Positions 22,805 to 33,999 are shown, counted from the stretch's first letter. The stretch is DNA of 64,000 nt from Gambelia wislizenii (GCA_030847615.1 JAUMIR010000002.1:239339809-239403808), one strand, 5' to 3'. Notes: a model not told the origin generated them from the letters alone. Numbers and translations are program-made.

Positions 22805-23037
22805 TACTACAAGGCCAAATCCATACTACACAAATAATCCAGTTTGAAACAGGATTATTTGCCATGGCTCCTTCCTATGGAATCCTGGGATTTGTTGTGT
22901 GGTGAGGCACCAGCACTCTTTGGCAGAGAAAGCTAAAGACCTCGTAAAACTACAAATCCCAGAATTCAACAGGAAAGATCCATGGCACATAATCCAGTTT
23001 CAAACTGGATTATTTGTGTAGTGTAGATTTGACCATG
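22805..23037. mobile_element. MITE with long terminal inverted repeats, hAT-like
   Basis: Left end CCAAATCCATACTACACAAA then TAATCCAGTTTGAAAC; right end is the reverse, GTTTCAAACTGGATTATTTG then TGTAGTGTAGATTTGACC. The inside also pairs (TATGGAATCCTGGGATTTGT with ACAAATCCCAGAATTC). No transposase. The hAT label is inferred from the related element at 63157-63581, whose ends read CAGGGTGCA. Confidence 0.7.
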
Positions 23038-23217
23038 GAAAGAGCAAAGGTAAGAACAGTGGAAGGTTTGAAGTCCTCTTGTTCCTATTCTCCCCCCAGA
23101 GTCACGCGTCTGGAAAAGAAGATTCTTGCCTTATTCTGATCCAAAGGCAATTTTGATCTTTTTTGATAATTTCAGAACCCTGGCTTTTCAGATGATCGGA
23201 AAGACCTGAGATGTGAG

Positions 23218-23400
23218 CTGGTGTGATATAACTGTTAGAATGCTGGGCCAGGAGTGGGGAGACTCACTTTCAAATACAGTACTCACTCAGATACGAAATG
23301 CTGAGTGATCATGGACCAATCACACACTCTTTCAGCCACAACCTACATCGTAGGGTTATTAATGGGATGAGAGGAGGACATGAAGACTGTGGGCATAGAA
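23218..23400 (+). mobile_element. tRNA-derived SINE, divergent
   Basis: Head TGGTGTGATATAACTGTTAG, GAATGCTGGGCCAGGAGTGG, then CTGAGTGATCATGGACCAAT and CACACTCTTTCAGCC. The promoter boxes are degraded. It is a variant of the SINEs at 8711 and elsewhere. Confidence 0.6.
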
Positions 23401-23479
23401 CTGCACTGTCAGGAGAGGAAGACCTTATATGTTGCCTTAAATTCCTTGAAGGAAAGGTGGGATGTGTGTGTGTGTGTTC

Positions 23480-23690
23480 ATCTGTACACATGCACGCCTT
23501 CAAGTCACCTGTCGACTCATGGAGAGCCCATGAATTTCAAAGGGTTTTCTTAGGCAAGGAATACTCAAAATTGGTTTTGCCACTTCCTTCCTCTGAAATA
23601 TAGCCTGCAGGACCTGATGGTGGTCTCCCATCCGAGCACTAACCAGGAGTGACCTGCCAAGTTTCCAAGATCAGACAGGGTCTATTGTTG
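23480..23690 (-). mobile_element. 5S rRNA-derived SINE
   Basis: On the minus strand the head reads as 5S rRNA: GATCTTGGAAACTTGGCAGG then GTTAGTGCTCGGATGGGAGA, corresponding to the internal promoter region of 5S rRNA. The body (TTTTCTTAGGCAAGGAATAC and CAAGTCACCTGTCGACTCAT read in reverse) resembles the tail of the Sauria SINEs. This fits the known class of squamate SINEs with a 5S head and a BovB-mobilised tail. Confidence 0.8.
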
Positions 23691-24061
23691 TTGCTGCCGT
23701 TGTTTAAATATTTTTTTTAATTAAACACCTAATTTTACAATTTAAAAATCACACATAAGGAAGAAAACAATATATAATACATACACAAACACAAAAATAA
23801 ATGTTAACCCCCTCAGTTAATCTACCCCCCCCAGATCTATGCTAACCCACATGACAAAACTAAACACAACAGAACAACCCAAAAAGTACATTTAGATTCC
23901 AGCTTATCAGCTAAACTGCTATAATAAAATATCTTAATAACCCCTTGACAAAAAAATCTTTATTTAGTTCTAATATTATTATCTGTATATAAAAAAATTC
24001 TTGGGTGTGTTTCCTTTCCCAGTGTGCTGATTGGCCACTTAGGAAACATACCCAACAAATC
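23691..24061. other. AT-rich unique sequence
   Basis: No gene or repeat family recognised before the minisatellite. Confidence 0.4.
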
Positions 24062-24766
24062 CCTTCCCTCCTCTCACTCCCCCAGCCAATCATCACCCAC
24101 ATGCAAATTCCCTCTCCACCTCACAATCCACTCCTGCTACTCAATCTGTATCTATACCCCCAGCCTCACAAGGGCCCCTCCCTCCTCTCACTCCCCCAGC
24201 CAATCACCATCCACATGCAAATTCCTTCTCCACCTCACAATCCACTCCTGCCTTTACACCCCCAGCCTTGCAAGGGCCCCTCCCTCCTCTCACTCCCCCA
24301 GTCAATCACCACCCACATGCAAATTCCCTCACCACCTCACAACCTATTCCTGCCACTCAATCTGCATCTACACCCCCAACCTCACAAAGGCCCCTCCGTC
24401 CTCTCACTTCCTCAACCAATCATCACCCACATGCAAATCCCCTCTCCACCTCACAATCCACTCCTGCCACTCAATCTGCATCTACACCCCCCAGCCTCAC
24501 AAGGCCCCCTCCTTCCTCTCACTCCCTCAGCCAATCACCACCCACATGCAAATCCCCTCTCCACCTCACAATCCACTCCTGCCACTCAATCTGCATCTAC
24601 ACCCCCCAGCCTCACAAGGCCCCCTCCTTCCTCTCACTCCCTCAGCCAATCACCACCCACATGCAAATCCCCTCTCCACCTCACAATCCACTCCTACCAC
24701 TCAATCTGCATCTATACCCCCAGCCTCACAAGGGCCCCTCACTCCCCCAGCCACTCAACACCCACG
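24062..24766 (+). repeat. Minisatellite, 114-115-bp unit with CCAAT box and octamer
   Basis: Six units carry the octamer ATGCAAAT, starting at 24101, 24215, 24317, 24431, 24546 and 24661; the third interval is 102 bp because of a small deletion. In each unit a CCAAT (or one-base variant) lies about 16 bases before the octamer on the same strand, followed by C-rich text (CCACCTCACAATCCACTCCT). Because 114 is a multiple of three, long open frames of 263 codons run through two frames. These have only repeat composition and are not called as genes. Confidence 0.9.
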
Positions 24767-24853
24767 TGTAAGACAATGCAATATTTCCCCCCCTAAAATA
24801 ATACCATGTAGCTGAACCATGTGAAAAACCACATGTAAAACACTGAAATATAT

Positions 24854-24886
24854 ATAGCTTCTCTGCCTTTTGGCTAAGATCAAGTG
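24854..24886 (+). pseudogene. U2 snRNA 5'-end fragment (retrocopy)
   Basis: The 33 bases match the first part of U2 snRNA with about two differences, including the invariant CTTTTGGCTAAGATCAAGTG stretch next to the branch-site pairing region. The rest of U2 is absent. A direct duplication TGTAAAACACTGAAATAT flanks it at 24834-24851 and 24885-24902, the mark of LINE-type insertion. It lacks the Sm site and all later stem-loops, so it cannot be a working U2. 3'-truncated snRNA retrocopies are a known class in vertebrates. Confidence 0.8.
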
Positions 24887-24902
24887 TAAAACACTGAAAT
24901 AT

Positions 24903-25246
24903 TCTGCCCCACAATAACAGCATGTAGCTGAACCATGTGAAAGGATTCTGAGAAAAAACACATAAAACCATTTATGAAATATATGAATAAATATAAAAAA
25001 TGAGTTCTTAATTTATAACCTTTACAATCTCCTATAATGATGAATGTTACACTGGGTACAGCTATCCTAGTTATACTTATTGTTGATTAAATATTTTACC
25101 ATATCATATTTTCTGCTACTCTAATTTATCTCTGTATATACTCTACTTCATACCCGTTATTTAAATACAACGTTCACCACCACCTGCTCATTACTTCATC
25201 CAAAAGATGTCAAAGGTAATCATAACTAAATTACCATTGTTACTGG
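24903..25246. other. AT-rich unique sequence
   Basis: The first 45 bases (CATGTAGCTGAACCATGTGA) repeat the segment at 24804-24824, so the U2 fragment sits between two copies of a short tandem unit. Nothing else was recognised. Confidence 0.45.
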
Positions 25247-25466
25247 TATCTTTGTTACTGTGTGCCTTCAAGCCATTTCCAACTTAAGGCGATGCTAAGG
25301 CAAATGGGTTTTCTTGGCAAGATTTGCCTTTGCCTTCCTCTGAGTCTGATAGGATGTGACTTGACCAAGGTTACCCAGTGGCTTTCCATTGGCCACTAGG
25401 GATTTGAACTCTGGCTCTAGAGTTGTAGACTAATGTTGGACCTACTTCACCAAGCTGGTTCTCATG
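25247..25466 (-). mobile_element. Sauria-type SINE, minus strand
   Basis: Reverse order of the reference SINE: tail TGTGCCTTCAAGCCATTTCC, GGGTTTTCTTGGCAAGATTT, CCTTTGCCTTCCTCTGAG, B box GGATTTGAACTCTGG and head ending CCAAGCTGGTTC. Confidence 0.85.
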
Positions 25467-26621
25467 ATCTGTTGTCTTTAGGGTATTTAGGCAGTATTAA
25501 ATATTATGCAACATCAGGGAAGGAGTTGCTTCTGGATCACTTTCTGGTGGACATGAATAAGTTGGTCCTTGAAAGACTTGAGAAGGTCCTTGAAACAGTG
25601 ATAATAAAAATTGGGATTCCAATTCTAGTTGGTCAAAGCTATGTGGCAGCAAGAGCATTACCAATGCCAGGCAGACCACCACAAAGAGAAAGAGGAGGAA
25701 GCATCTCCTCCTGTCTACATTTTTCATCAGAATGGCCAGCTTTCTATCCGGAGCTGGAAGGAAAGCCTTACTGTGTTTCTCATCATTCCTTATCTCAGTT
25801 GTCTCCGGGGAGCCTATCTCTTATGTTTCAGCATCTGGTGGGATCCAACTGCCGGTCTGGTTACCTGTTGTCCTTTTCAGTTCCTTCTCTCTGGGGTAAT
25901 GTCTATACTCCTAAGCTTAAATTGGTTTGACATCCTTCTGTCTCTACCACACCATTCGGGAACTCTTGTTCACTTGTGGGGTGGGCGATTTGAAAAGGTA
26001 TGATTCTCAAGATGCTTGGGGAAAGCCTTAAAGGCCTTAAATAACCAAGTGTGGATTATCATGAGGATCTGTATGGAATTTATGGAAGTGCTGATTATTG
26101 TGTGCTTCAAAAAGCATGATAAGAGGTAAGTCTTATATAGATCAATGGGGCTTACTACAAAGGTAAGGGGCTACAGGACAATATCCCTTACTGCATAGAT
26201 TTTTCAGTTCAACATACCTTAAAATTTAAAGCTACCTTTTAAAGATTGTAAGTATTCACTAAGTAAAAACCACTCATTTGGGGGAACTGGCTCAAGCAAA
26301 ATATCTCCAGTCTCAGTGATGGGGAACCATGCAACTCTTCAGATGTTGTTGGTCTTCAACTCCCAGAAGTCCTCGCCACTGGATATGCTGACTAAGGCTT
26401 CTGGGAGTTGGCAGACCAAGAACATCTGGAGATGTTAAATCCTTGTGATCGTGAAAGTGATCTAGCAATCTGATACATGACTACCTAGAAATAAAAAAGG
26501 AAACATGACTATCTAGAGTTCAGTTGACTTACTTACAGGCCAGAACATATTAAGCATGTATGTCCGCAGCTCATTTTCAAACACACAGGTCCCAGTCTTA
26601 TTTATTAGTCCTAACCAGAAT
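25467..26621. other. Unassigned sequence
   Basis: A 165-codon open frame on the plus strand (25433-25930) begins inside the SINE and has no recognisable domain. The part from 25536 (CTTTCTGGTGGACATGAATAAG) to 26050 shows no repeat family I can name. MITE-like text lies at 26320-26420. No gene is called. Confidence 0.35.
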
Positions 26622-26872
26622 TTTTTGTTGTTACCTAAAGTCAAGTCTGACTTACGGTGATGCCATCATGGGGTTTTAATGGCAAGGTTTATTCAGAAGG
26701 GTGGGGTTTTTTTGTTTGTTTGTTTGTTTGTTTGCCTTTGCCTTTGCCTTCTTCTGAAGCTGAGAGAATGTGATTTGCCTCAAGGTCACCCAGTGGGTTT
26801 CTGGGATTGAGCTGGGATTCGAACCCTGGTCTCCCAACATCCTAGTCCAACACTCAAACCCCAACACCGTGG
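26622..26872 (-). mobile_element. Sauria-type SINE, minus strand, with (TTTG)n
   Basis: Reverse SINE with GACTTACGGTGATGCCATCA, GAAGCTGAGAGAATGTG, GGGATTCGAACCCTGG (B box reversed) and AACACTCAAACCCCAACAC. A TTTG microsatellite at about 26707-26733 sits inside the body. Confidence 0.85.
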
Positions 26873-27085
26873 TGTGTGTGCCCTCAAGTCACCTCTTGAC
26901 TTATGGTGACCCCTTGAATTTCATAGGGATTTCTTAGGCAAGGAATACTCAGAGGGGATTTTGCCAGTTCCTTCCTCCTACAGCAGCATCTGGTACTCAT
27001 TGGTGGCCTCCCATCCAAGTACTAACCAGGGCTGACCCTACTTACCATCCAAAACCAAACCAGAACTGGTGCTTTTAGAGTATTT
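26873..27085 (-). mobile_element. 5S rRNA-derived SINE
   Basis: Same layout as 23480-23690. The 5S head read in reverse is GGCCTCCCATCCAAGTACTA then ACCAGGGCTGACCCTACTTA, close to true 5S rRNA. It directly abuts the tRNA-type SINE to its left. Confidence 0.82.
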
Positions 27086-27647
27086 AGACCAATTGAATTA
27101 GTTGTTCAACGGAGAGCCAAGACGTCGGTCAATCCTATTTATCCAACTGGCCTGCTCTCATTGAGACTAAAAAATATTATCCAGGCCATAAAGTTGTGTA
27201 TGGGTGAGGCTGCAGTCCTAGACACACACTGACCGGCCAGGTCCTCCTGGCTAAACTCAGTGGCCCTTATATGTCTGGCACCATCCAAGGCTTTTCAAGT
27301 ACCCCTAGCCAGGTAGATCAGTCGTAGCTGTACTTCCAAGAGTAACATTCAAAACTTTTGCATGACATGAATTAAGACCTTCTCCTGGAGCATGGAGCGG
27401 GAGGAACGAAGCAAACCATGCTCTGAATGCTTTCTTTCTTTCAGAGGTTGGAAACAACAACAACATACTTTCCTTGACTGCTTTGGGATTTTTAATTCCC
27501 TCTTGCCTTTGGAAAACCGCCAAAGTGGCTTCGTTCACCTCAGGAGCAGGAAAAGGCACACTGTGTTTTCTGTTTTGGAAAAGGAGGTGAAATAATGAAT
27601 CTTGGCCGTTTCACTCTCAGATTCTCTCAAGGTGGTTTTCTCTCACA
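27086..27647. other. Unique sequence
   Basis: No exon or repeat family recognised. An 84-codon open frame on the minus strand shows no domain. Confidence 0.35.
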
Positions 27648-28049
27648 CCTAGGATATTTTGTTATTTATATTGAGCAGATGCAGAAGAGCCCCAGTGCAT
27701 CATGAGCTTCTGGCACAAAACAGGACATAAAACGTGCAAATGCTCCAGTAAAGTTATAAAGCAGAACTTACATTTATTATGGCAGAGAATACATCTTAGA
27801 CAAGAAAAATAGATAGATAGGAGAAAGTTATCTGACTTTGGGTAAAAAAGTCCCTAAGGCTGATTCTCATGCATGCATGATGGTTGCTAGCTTCTTGCTT
27901 CTGAGACAAAGGGTTGTAAAACACTAAAACTTCATGCAGCAAAGAGAGGGGGAAGTCACCTGTGCATGCAAGCAGGAAGTAAACACAGATCAGGAACACA
28001 CACACACAGAGAGCTGTAAGCAAGTGCTGATGCTTCTTCACTTCCAACA
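27648..28049 (-). mobile_element. Solo LTR, copia-type family D, minus strand
   Basis: On the minus strand it starts TGTTGGAAGTGAAGAAGCAT, as does the copy at 29551. A perfect 5-bp duplication TCACA flanks it (27643-27647 and 28050-28054). Its 3' terminus reads CCTAGG, where a TGTAGGA-type end is expected, so the last bases have mutated. It holds a CA microsatellite in the same place as the TG run of its partner. Confidence 0.8.
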
Positions 28050-28456
28050 TCACAAAGGGTGAATTGCCCGAAGCCTCTGCAGCTCGAGTGAAATGGGATG
28101 TGAATTTGCAGTTGGGTGCAAATATTAGCAACTGAAACCAAGGTTAAAAGCAAGTAGGATGCGGCTATTAGGAATTACATCCCATTGTGTTCAGTAGGTT
28201 TGCTCCCAAGTCAGTGTGTACAGGATTAAGCCTCAATCTTCCAAGAAGTCTAGTTGGGGACAAGCCCAGTAAACTCTGTAGGGTTGAATAGTGGTGGGTT
28301 GATGGTGGTGATCCAGGTTATGTATTGCTGGGCATGCACCTATGTTCACTCACACATCTCTGCCTTCCAAGGTTTTATTTTGGTCCAATATAATCTGTAT
28401 TATTCTTACGTATTACATACCATGAGCCAGTCTCTCAGACATGAATAGGTGCATCA
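28050..28456. other. Unique sequence
   Basis: A short copy of the TTCAGTAGGTTTGCTCCCA-type old repeat lies at 28155-28240. Nothing else was recognised. Confidence 0.35.
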
Positions 28457-28690
28457 TTGTTATTGTTGTGTGCTTTCAAATGGTTTCTAATTTATGGTGA
28501 CCCCTAAGGTGAACCTACCATGGGGTTTTCTTGGCAGGATTTGTTCAGAGTGGATTTGTCTCTGCCTTCCTCTGAGGCTGAGAGAATGTGACTTGCCCAA
28601 AGTCAGGCAGTGGGTTTCCATGGCTAAATGGGGAATGGAATCCTGTCTCCAAAATCCTAGCCCAGTGCTCAAATCACTACACCATGCTCT
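28457..28690 (-). mobile_element. Sauria-type SINE, minus strand
   Basis: Reverse SINE: TTGTTGTGTGCTTTCAAATG, GGGTTTTCTTGGCAGGATTT, CTCTGAGGCTGAGAGAATGT, then ACTACACCATGCTCTCTC at the head end. Confidence 0.85.
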
Positions 28691-29545
28691 CTCTCATTAG
28701 AGGGAGAAGGGGAATGAGGCCAGGAGGGACTGTAAGCAGCACTATAAAGAGAGGAGCCTGGAAGTCTGATTTCAAGAGCACAGTTCAGTCATGGAGCTGG
28801 AACAGGTGAGGTGTCATCATTGTCACCCTTTTTTAAAGATCATCATTACCATGTCACATATTCTTGACTTGAAGGCAAGTTAAAATCAACCATGTTGAGA
28901 AGCTCCTTTAGACTTCAGATTCACAACCCCACTAACATGGAAGGGACCACTTTCCCATGCAGAGCCACTGTGTCTAGAGATTTCTGTTGTGTTCAGTGGG
29001 CCTTGATCCCAAATAAATATGCGAAGAACTGCAGCTCCCACAGATCCACAGCCTATGGCTTTTCTGGTGGAGTCCTGGTGATTTTGCTCACTGGCATTCA
29101 GCACTGAGTCTTCATTTCAATGCCATCCAAGGAATAGGAAATAAGGTGATCAAAAGCCAGAAGGTAAACATTATGGAATGGTGGACAATCAGGTCAAGAA
29201 CAAAGGAAAGTTTAACTAATGTTCCTGTTGCAATTGAAGGCAGGAAAGTTCCTCTCCTGTGAACCCAAATGATCAAGGTAGAACATGTGGGTGCCTGAAC
29301 CATGGCAAGAGTGATCATGATGGTTCTGAACAGTGGGCATCTGATGGTTTGGTCTGGGGCTTGTTGGCTAATCCTATGCATTTCCTGGGAAAATTGGCCT
29401 TACGGATCCTTCTAACAATAGCTTCTCCCAGTTGCTCACCATTGGCTATGCTGGGCTGTTTTGAATTAGACCTAGAATGGAGTGCTGATGAAAATAACTT
29501 CTGAATGGACTGACTTAGTGACCTTCCACAACCACCTTCCAGGTA
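28691..29545. other. Unique sequence
   Basis: Overlapping open frames of 70-90 codons on both strands show no family resemblance. No repeat is recognised. Confidence 0.35.
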
Positions 29546-29550
29546 CATTG

Positions 29551-29977
29551 TGTTGGAAGTGAAGAAGCATCAACATTTGTTTCCATCTGTGTGTGTGTGT
29601 GTGTGTGTCCCTGATATGTGTTTACTTCCAGCTTGCATGCAGAGGTCACTTTCTCCCCTTTGCAGCAAGAAGTTTCAGTGTTTTACAACCCTTTGTCTCA
29701 GAAGCTAGAAGCCAGCGACATGAGGCAGCTCTGCCTCAAGGTGCCTTACATGCACTCATGAGAGTCAGCTCTAGGGACTCTTCCATCCAAGTTAGATAAC
29801 TCTCTTCTGTTTATCTATTTTTCCTATCTAAGATGTATTTTCTGCCATAATAAACGTAAGTTCTGCTTTATAACTTTACTGGAGCATCCTGCATGTTTTT
29901 GTGTCCTGTATTGTACAGGAAGCTCATGATGCACTGGGGCTCTGCTGCAATCTGCTCAATCTAAATAACATCCTACA
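29551..29977 (+). mobile_element. Solo LTR, copia-type family D, plus strand
   Basis: Starts TGTTGGAAGTGAAGAAGCAT and ends TCCTACA, with a perfect 5-bp duplication CATTG at 29546-29550 and 29978-29982. An AATAAA signal lies near 29851. It is about 1.5 kb from an inverted copy (27648-28049) with a different duplication, so the two are independent insertions. Confidence 0.83.
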
Positions 29978-29982
29978 CATTG

Positions 29983-30389
29983 GCCCCACAGATGATGATC
30001 ACAGTGCTTGTGGACAGGCAAATAGGTGGTTTCCATTGAGCTGATAGCATCATAATCAACCATAAACACATCATAATCTGAGAAACAAGGCGCTCATTCT
30101 TGCAAGTTGCTTTTAGATACTGTTCCATTGATTCCATTTTGTTTCTAAGGTTATATGCTAAGTTTCTCAAGGCAAAAAGTTTGAAGGGGAGTCCCTTGAG
30201 TCAAAGTGGTGGGAGTGGCCACCTTCTGAAACAAAGGGAGGCTTTTAGATAGGTGGCCCAATCTGGCCCACAGGACACTCCATTCCTCGCCCCCACTATA
30301 AGCTTTGACTCTTCCACTCCCATCCTGAAAAATATTGCTAAAAGAATCTAGGAAACGTTAATTCTCTATCCATGCTTTCCTCTCTCTGG
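29983..30389. other. Unique sequence
   Basis: No feature recognised. A 65-codon minus-strand frame lacks any domain. Confidence 0.35.
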
Positions 30390-31340
30390 CTATTTACCAA
30401 AGATAAGGGAACCCTATACATTTGGCGAAGGTGTGTGCATGTGGAAGATATTAAGGAATCATAGAATTGTAAATTAGAAAACAAGAGATGTTGGAAATGC
30501 GGAAAAGAAGTTGGTTCTCTTTACCACATGTACAGGACCTGCCCAGTTATAAAGAAATTTTGGGGAAAGATACACAGAACTATACAAAAAATGTTGGAAA
30601 TAAATTGTGTTATGGATCCAAAACTATGTTTACTAAATATAACTTTGATGTTAGAGAGACAAACACAAAAGGAATACTGGTGTATATTATTGTATTTAGT
30701 AACAGCTGCTAGACTGAAAATTGCTGCCAAATGGAAAAAGAAAGAAGCACCTGAGATTGAAGAGTGGATAGACAAGGTGATAGAGAAGGATAACGATAAA
30801 TTAACACAAATAATAAACGTAGGTAATATGGAGGGAATGAATAAAGAATGGAAGAAAATAATAGAATACCTGAACAAAAGTTGGAATAGGAAATTATGAC
30901 AAAGTTAGAGGCAGGATGCTGAAATATTGGTAATTTAGAAAATATACTTAGGAGAGAAAAGGCAAATGCATGTAAAGGTATGAATCGTTTGATAGTTTAT
31001 AATTAAATGGATAAATAATATAATGGTTTAACATACTAAATGTAAAAACTTAAATGTAGTATTGTATTTATGGAGCAAGGATAATAAGGAAAAATAAGGG
31101 GGAGGAAGAAAATCTTTGGTTTTGTAACCCAGAGGAAGTCAGTGGTAGGGAAAGGAGAATAATGTTTAATATTTCTGTAAATTCTTGGTTTGTTATATTT
31201 TTGTTTTGTAATAAGATTATTCGATGTAATAGGATGTAGTACATTTACGTTCATAAATTCTGTAACAAATGAAAATATGTAAATGAAAATATGTAAATTT
31301 CTATGATATATATGTTTGAATAAATAAATAAAGGGGAAAA
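30390..31340 (+). mobile_element. L1 LINE 3' end
   Basis: The first part (about 30466-30897) encodes the C-terminal end of an L1 ORF2, with the zinc-knuckle pattern CWKCG..LYHMYRTC (C-x2-C, then H and C), followed by a lysine-rich tail ending WNRKL. An AT-rich 3' untranslated region follows and ends in AATAAATAAATAAAGG. The copy is 5'-truncated; the reverse transcriptase is missing. It abuts a CR1 element in the opposite direction. Confidence 0.85.
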
Positions 31341-31342
31341 AA

Positions 31343-32290
31343 GAATCATAGAATTGTAGAGTTGGAAGAGACCATGAGGGCCATCCAGTCCAACCCCCTG
31401 CCATGCAGGAATACACAATCAAAGCATCCCTGACAGATGGCCATCCAGCCTCTGTTTAAAGACCTCCAAGGAAGGAAACTCCACCATGCTCCGAGGGAGT
31501 GTGTTCCACTGACGAACAGCTCTTACTGTCAGAAAGTTCCTCCTAATGTTGAGGTGGAATCTCTGTTCCTGGAGCTTGCACCCATTGCTCCGTGTTCCAG
31601 TCTCTGGAGCAGCAGAAAACAAGTCTGCTCCATCCTCAATGTGACACCCCTTCAAGTACTTAAACAGGGCTATCATATCGCCCCTTAACCATCTTTTTTC
31701 CAGGCTAAACATACCCAGCTCCGTAAGTCATAAGGCATGGTTTCCAGACCTTTCACCATTTTAGTTGCCCTTCTCTGGACATGCTCCAATTTGTCAATAT
31801 CCTTTTTGAATTGTGGTGCCCAGAACTGGACACACTATTCTAGGTGAGGCCTGGCCAAGGCAGAATAGAGTGGCACTATGACTTCCCTTGATCTAGACAT
31901 TATACTTCTATTGATGCAGCCCAAAATCGCATTGGCCTTTTTAGCTGCCGCATCACACTGTTGACTTATGTTCAACTTGTGGTCTACTAGGACTCCTAGA
32001 TCCCTTTCACATGTAGTCTTTTTCAGCCACGTCTCCCCCATCCTATATCTATGCCTTTCATTTTTCCACCCTAAGTGAAGTACCTTACATTTCTCCATAT
32101 TGAATTTCATTTTGTTAGCTTTGGCCCAGCTCTCCAGTCTATCCAGGTCATTTTGAATTTTGATCCTGTCCTCTAGGGTATTATGAAAATTCAAAACCGT
32201 AACAAGGGTGTTGGTTTTAGACATGACTCCGAAGCTCATGAACTGGAGACTAACAAGTCCCCTTGAAAGCTCAATGCTCACGCTCCTCCC
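31343..32290 (-). pseudogene. CR1 LINE, C-terminal RT part and 3' end
   Basis: The minus strand encodes the end of a CR1 reverse transcriptase: the thumb-like block KCKVLHLGWKN, the ERDLGVLVD block, AAAKKANAILGCINR, then [20 protein letters not shown] and the final EVFKQRLDGHLSGML. There is a break near 31700-31835 where the frame changes. The 3' terminus shows the CR1-type ATAGAATTGTAGAG end. The FADD motif lies upstream and is not in this truncated copy. It matches the split CR1 at 53882-58888 closely. Confidence 0.88.
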
Positions 32291-32904
32291 AGTTTTCCAA
32301 TAATGAACTTCCCATCCCTCTGCTTACAGTAACTTAACACTTCAATTTCAGATTCCAATATGAAGGAAAGCAGAGGAACTTCACGGTGCAGTGAGTTCTT
32401 AAACAAGATTTGAAGGCCTGGGGACCTCAAGATAATGTTCCATATTTTAAAGAGCTTTTTATATTTGTTCTTTCCACTTCAGAATAACCAGAAACTGCAT
32501 AGGTGGTCCCCAGAAATGTAATCATATGCTGTCTAAAACACAGCATGTGTATGTTCTGCAAAATCTATGAATGAATGAACATTTGGTTTTGAGACGGAGG
32601 CAGGCATTATGAAATCTTTCCTATCCTTGATCCATTACTAAGCAGTAAGCCCTTTTCAATACAGTAGGACTTACATGCAAGTTATGTACCATGTATAGGC
32701 AACAGCCTACCGGTGACATTGCCACTTTCTTGTTATACATAGTCACAGCTTAGTTTTGGGCATGTGCATCCTCTAAAAACTGCAACTGGGAGGCCCACTG
32801 CAGCAGCTCTACAGTGTATTTTTTGTGTGACTTTTTGGTAAATTTACTCTATAGTCCCAGCCCAGAGATGACGACTAACTAAACTCAATTAAGTTATGGA
32901 TTAT
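32291..32904. other. Unique sequence
   Basis: Nothing recognised. Confidence 0.35.
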
Positions 32905-33122
32905 GAGAGCCAGCATGGTGTGGTGGTTTGGACTAGGATTCTGGAGACCAGGGTCTGAATCCGTGCTTGGCCATGGAAACTCCCTGGGTGACTTTGGGCA
33001 AGTCACACTATCTCAGCCTCAGGGGGGGCAAAGGCAAACCCTCTCTGAACAAATCCTGCCAAGAAAGGTTCACCTTAAGGTCGCCATTGATAAGTCTGAA
33101 ATGACTTGAAGGCACACAACAA
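32905..33122 (+). mobile_element. Sauria-type SINE
   Basis: GAGCCAGCATGGTGTGGTGG head, AGGGTCTGAATCC B box, TGACTTTGGGCAAGTCACAC body and ACTTGAAGGCACACAACAAC tail. Confidence 0.88.
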
Positions 33123-33999
33123 CACAGTTATTAATTAAGCTGTAAATTTTGTAACAAATGGGGCAACTGGATTTTGTTTAACTAAAGTGATTGACTTAGG
33201 AATTCCTGCATTAATTTAATTCAAGAATTAAGTTATTAACGTATTTATTAAATAAATAAGCCACAAAGCTAGATAGCTAACAAATTTAACATCCCCCAGT
33301 TCTTCCTTACCCAAAGTCTAATTTTTGCAAAACTGCTTCTTACTTTCTGTTAAGTTCCTCAGGGATGAGGAATTACAAGGTTTAAGTCACAGGATTCAAA
33401 CTACTCAACTGTTCTTTCTTTGTTCTGCACTGGACATGTCTGACCTAGAGGCTCCTCACATGTCCTAGGAAACTAAGTTTTGAAGGTCAACACTGGAACT
33501 TTTGCTGGGACCACCCCCTCTGGATCAAGAAACTGATAAAGGGAAAGGATAAGGAGGTGATAGTAGCAGAAGAAAACAAAAGAATGGGTTTAGGTGGATA
33601 GATGAGAAATTGAGTTTTCAAAAATTCATGTAGCCCATTCCTTCTCTCTAAAGCTCAGAACAGAGATGGAATGGGGGAGGAACAGAAGGAAAATCATAAT
33701 TGTTGTTTTGTAGCTTCATTCAAATAAAGCCACCAGTGCAGGAATTTAATTTACATTTAAATAGCAATTTATCATAAGCATAATTGTTAATCATCCCCCT
33801 TTGATGTAAATGCAAGGTAACTGGGTTGTTTAACTTTTAGGAATTAAGCGAACACATTCACTTTTTTTTCAACTACCTTTCCCTATCTCTGTACCAGCTT
33901 TGTTTACAACCAACCCACTCCAAAATCCCCCATGCCCTTCTTTGATTTTCTTCGATCTTGTTGAGTTTATAACCAGATCTATTATATCAGTGGAGATGG
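33123..33999. other. Unique AT-rich sequence
   Basis: Nothing recognised. Confidence 0.35.

Noticed and set aside
20207..24766. CRISPR-like arrays suggested by regular repeats
   Set aside because: Units are 90-115 bp without short identical repeats and unique spacers, and the setting is a vertebrate genome. They are minisatellites.
24005..24815. Two overlapping 263-codon plus-strand open frames, Pro/His/Ser-rich
   Set aside because: They exist in two frames at once because the minisatellite unit is 114 bp, a multiple of three. No domain is visible.
24854..24886. Working U2 snRNA gene
   Set aside because: Only the first third of the molecule's 5' region is present, without the Sm site or 3' stem-loops, and it is flanked by a target-site duplication.
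25433..25930. 165-codon open frame as a possible gene
   Set aside because: It starts inside a SINE, has no recognisable domain, and its composition is not distinctive.
23618..27060. 5S rRNA genes
   Set aside because: Only the internal part of 5S is present, joined to a SINE body; no full 120-base gene or T-run terminator.
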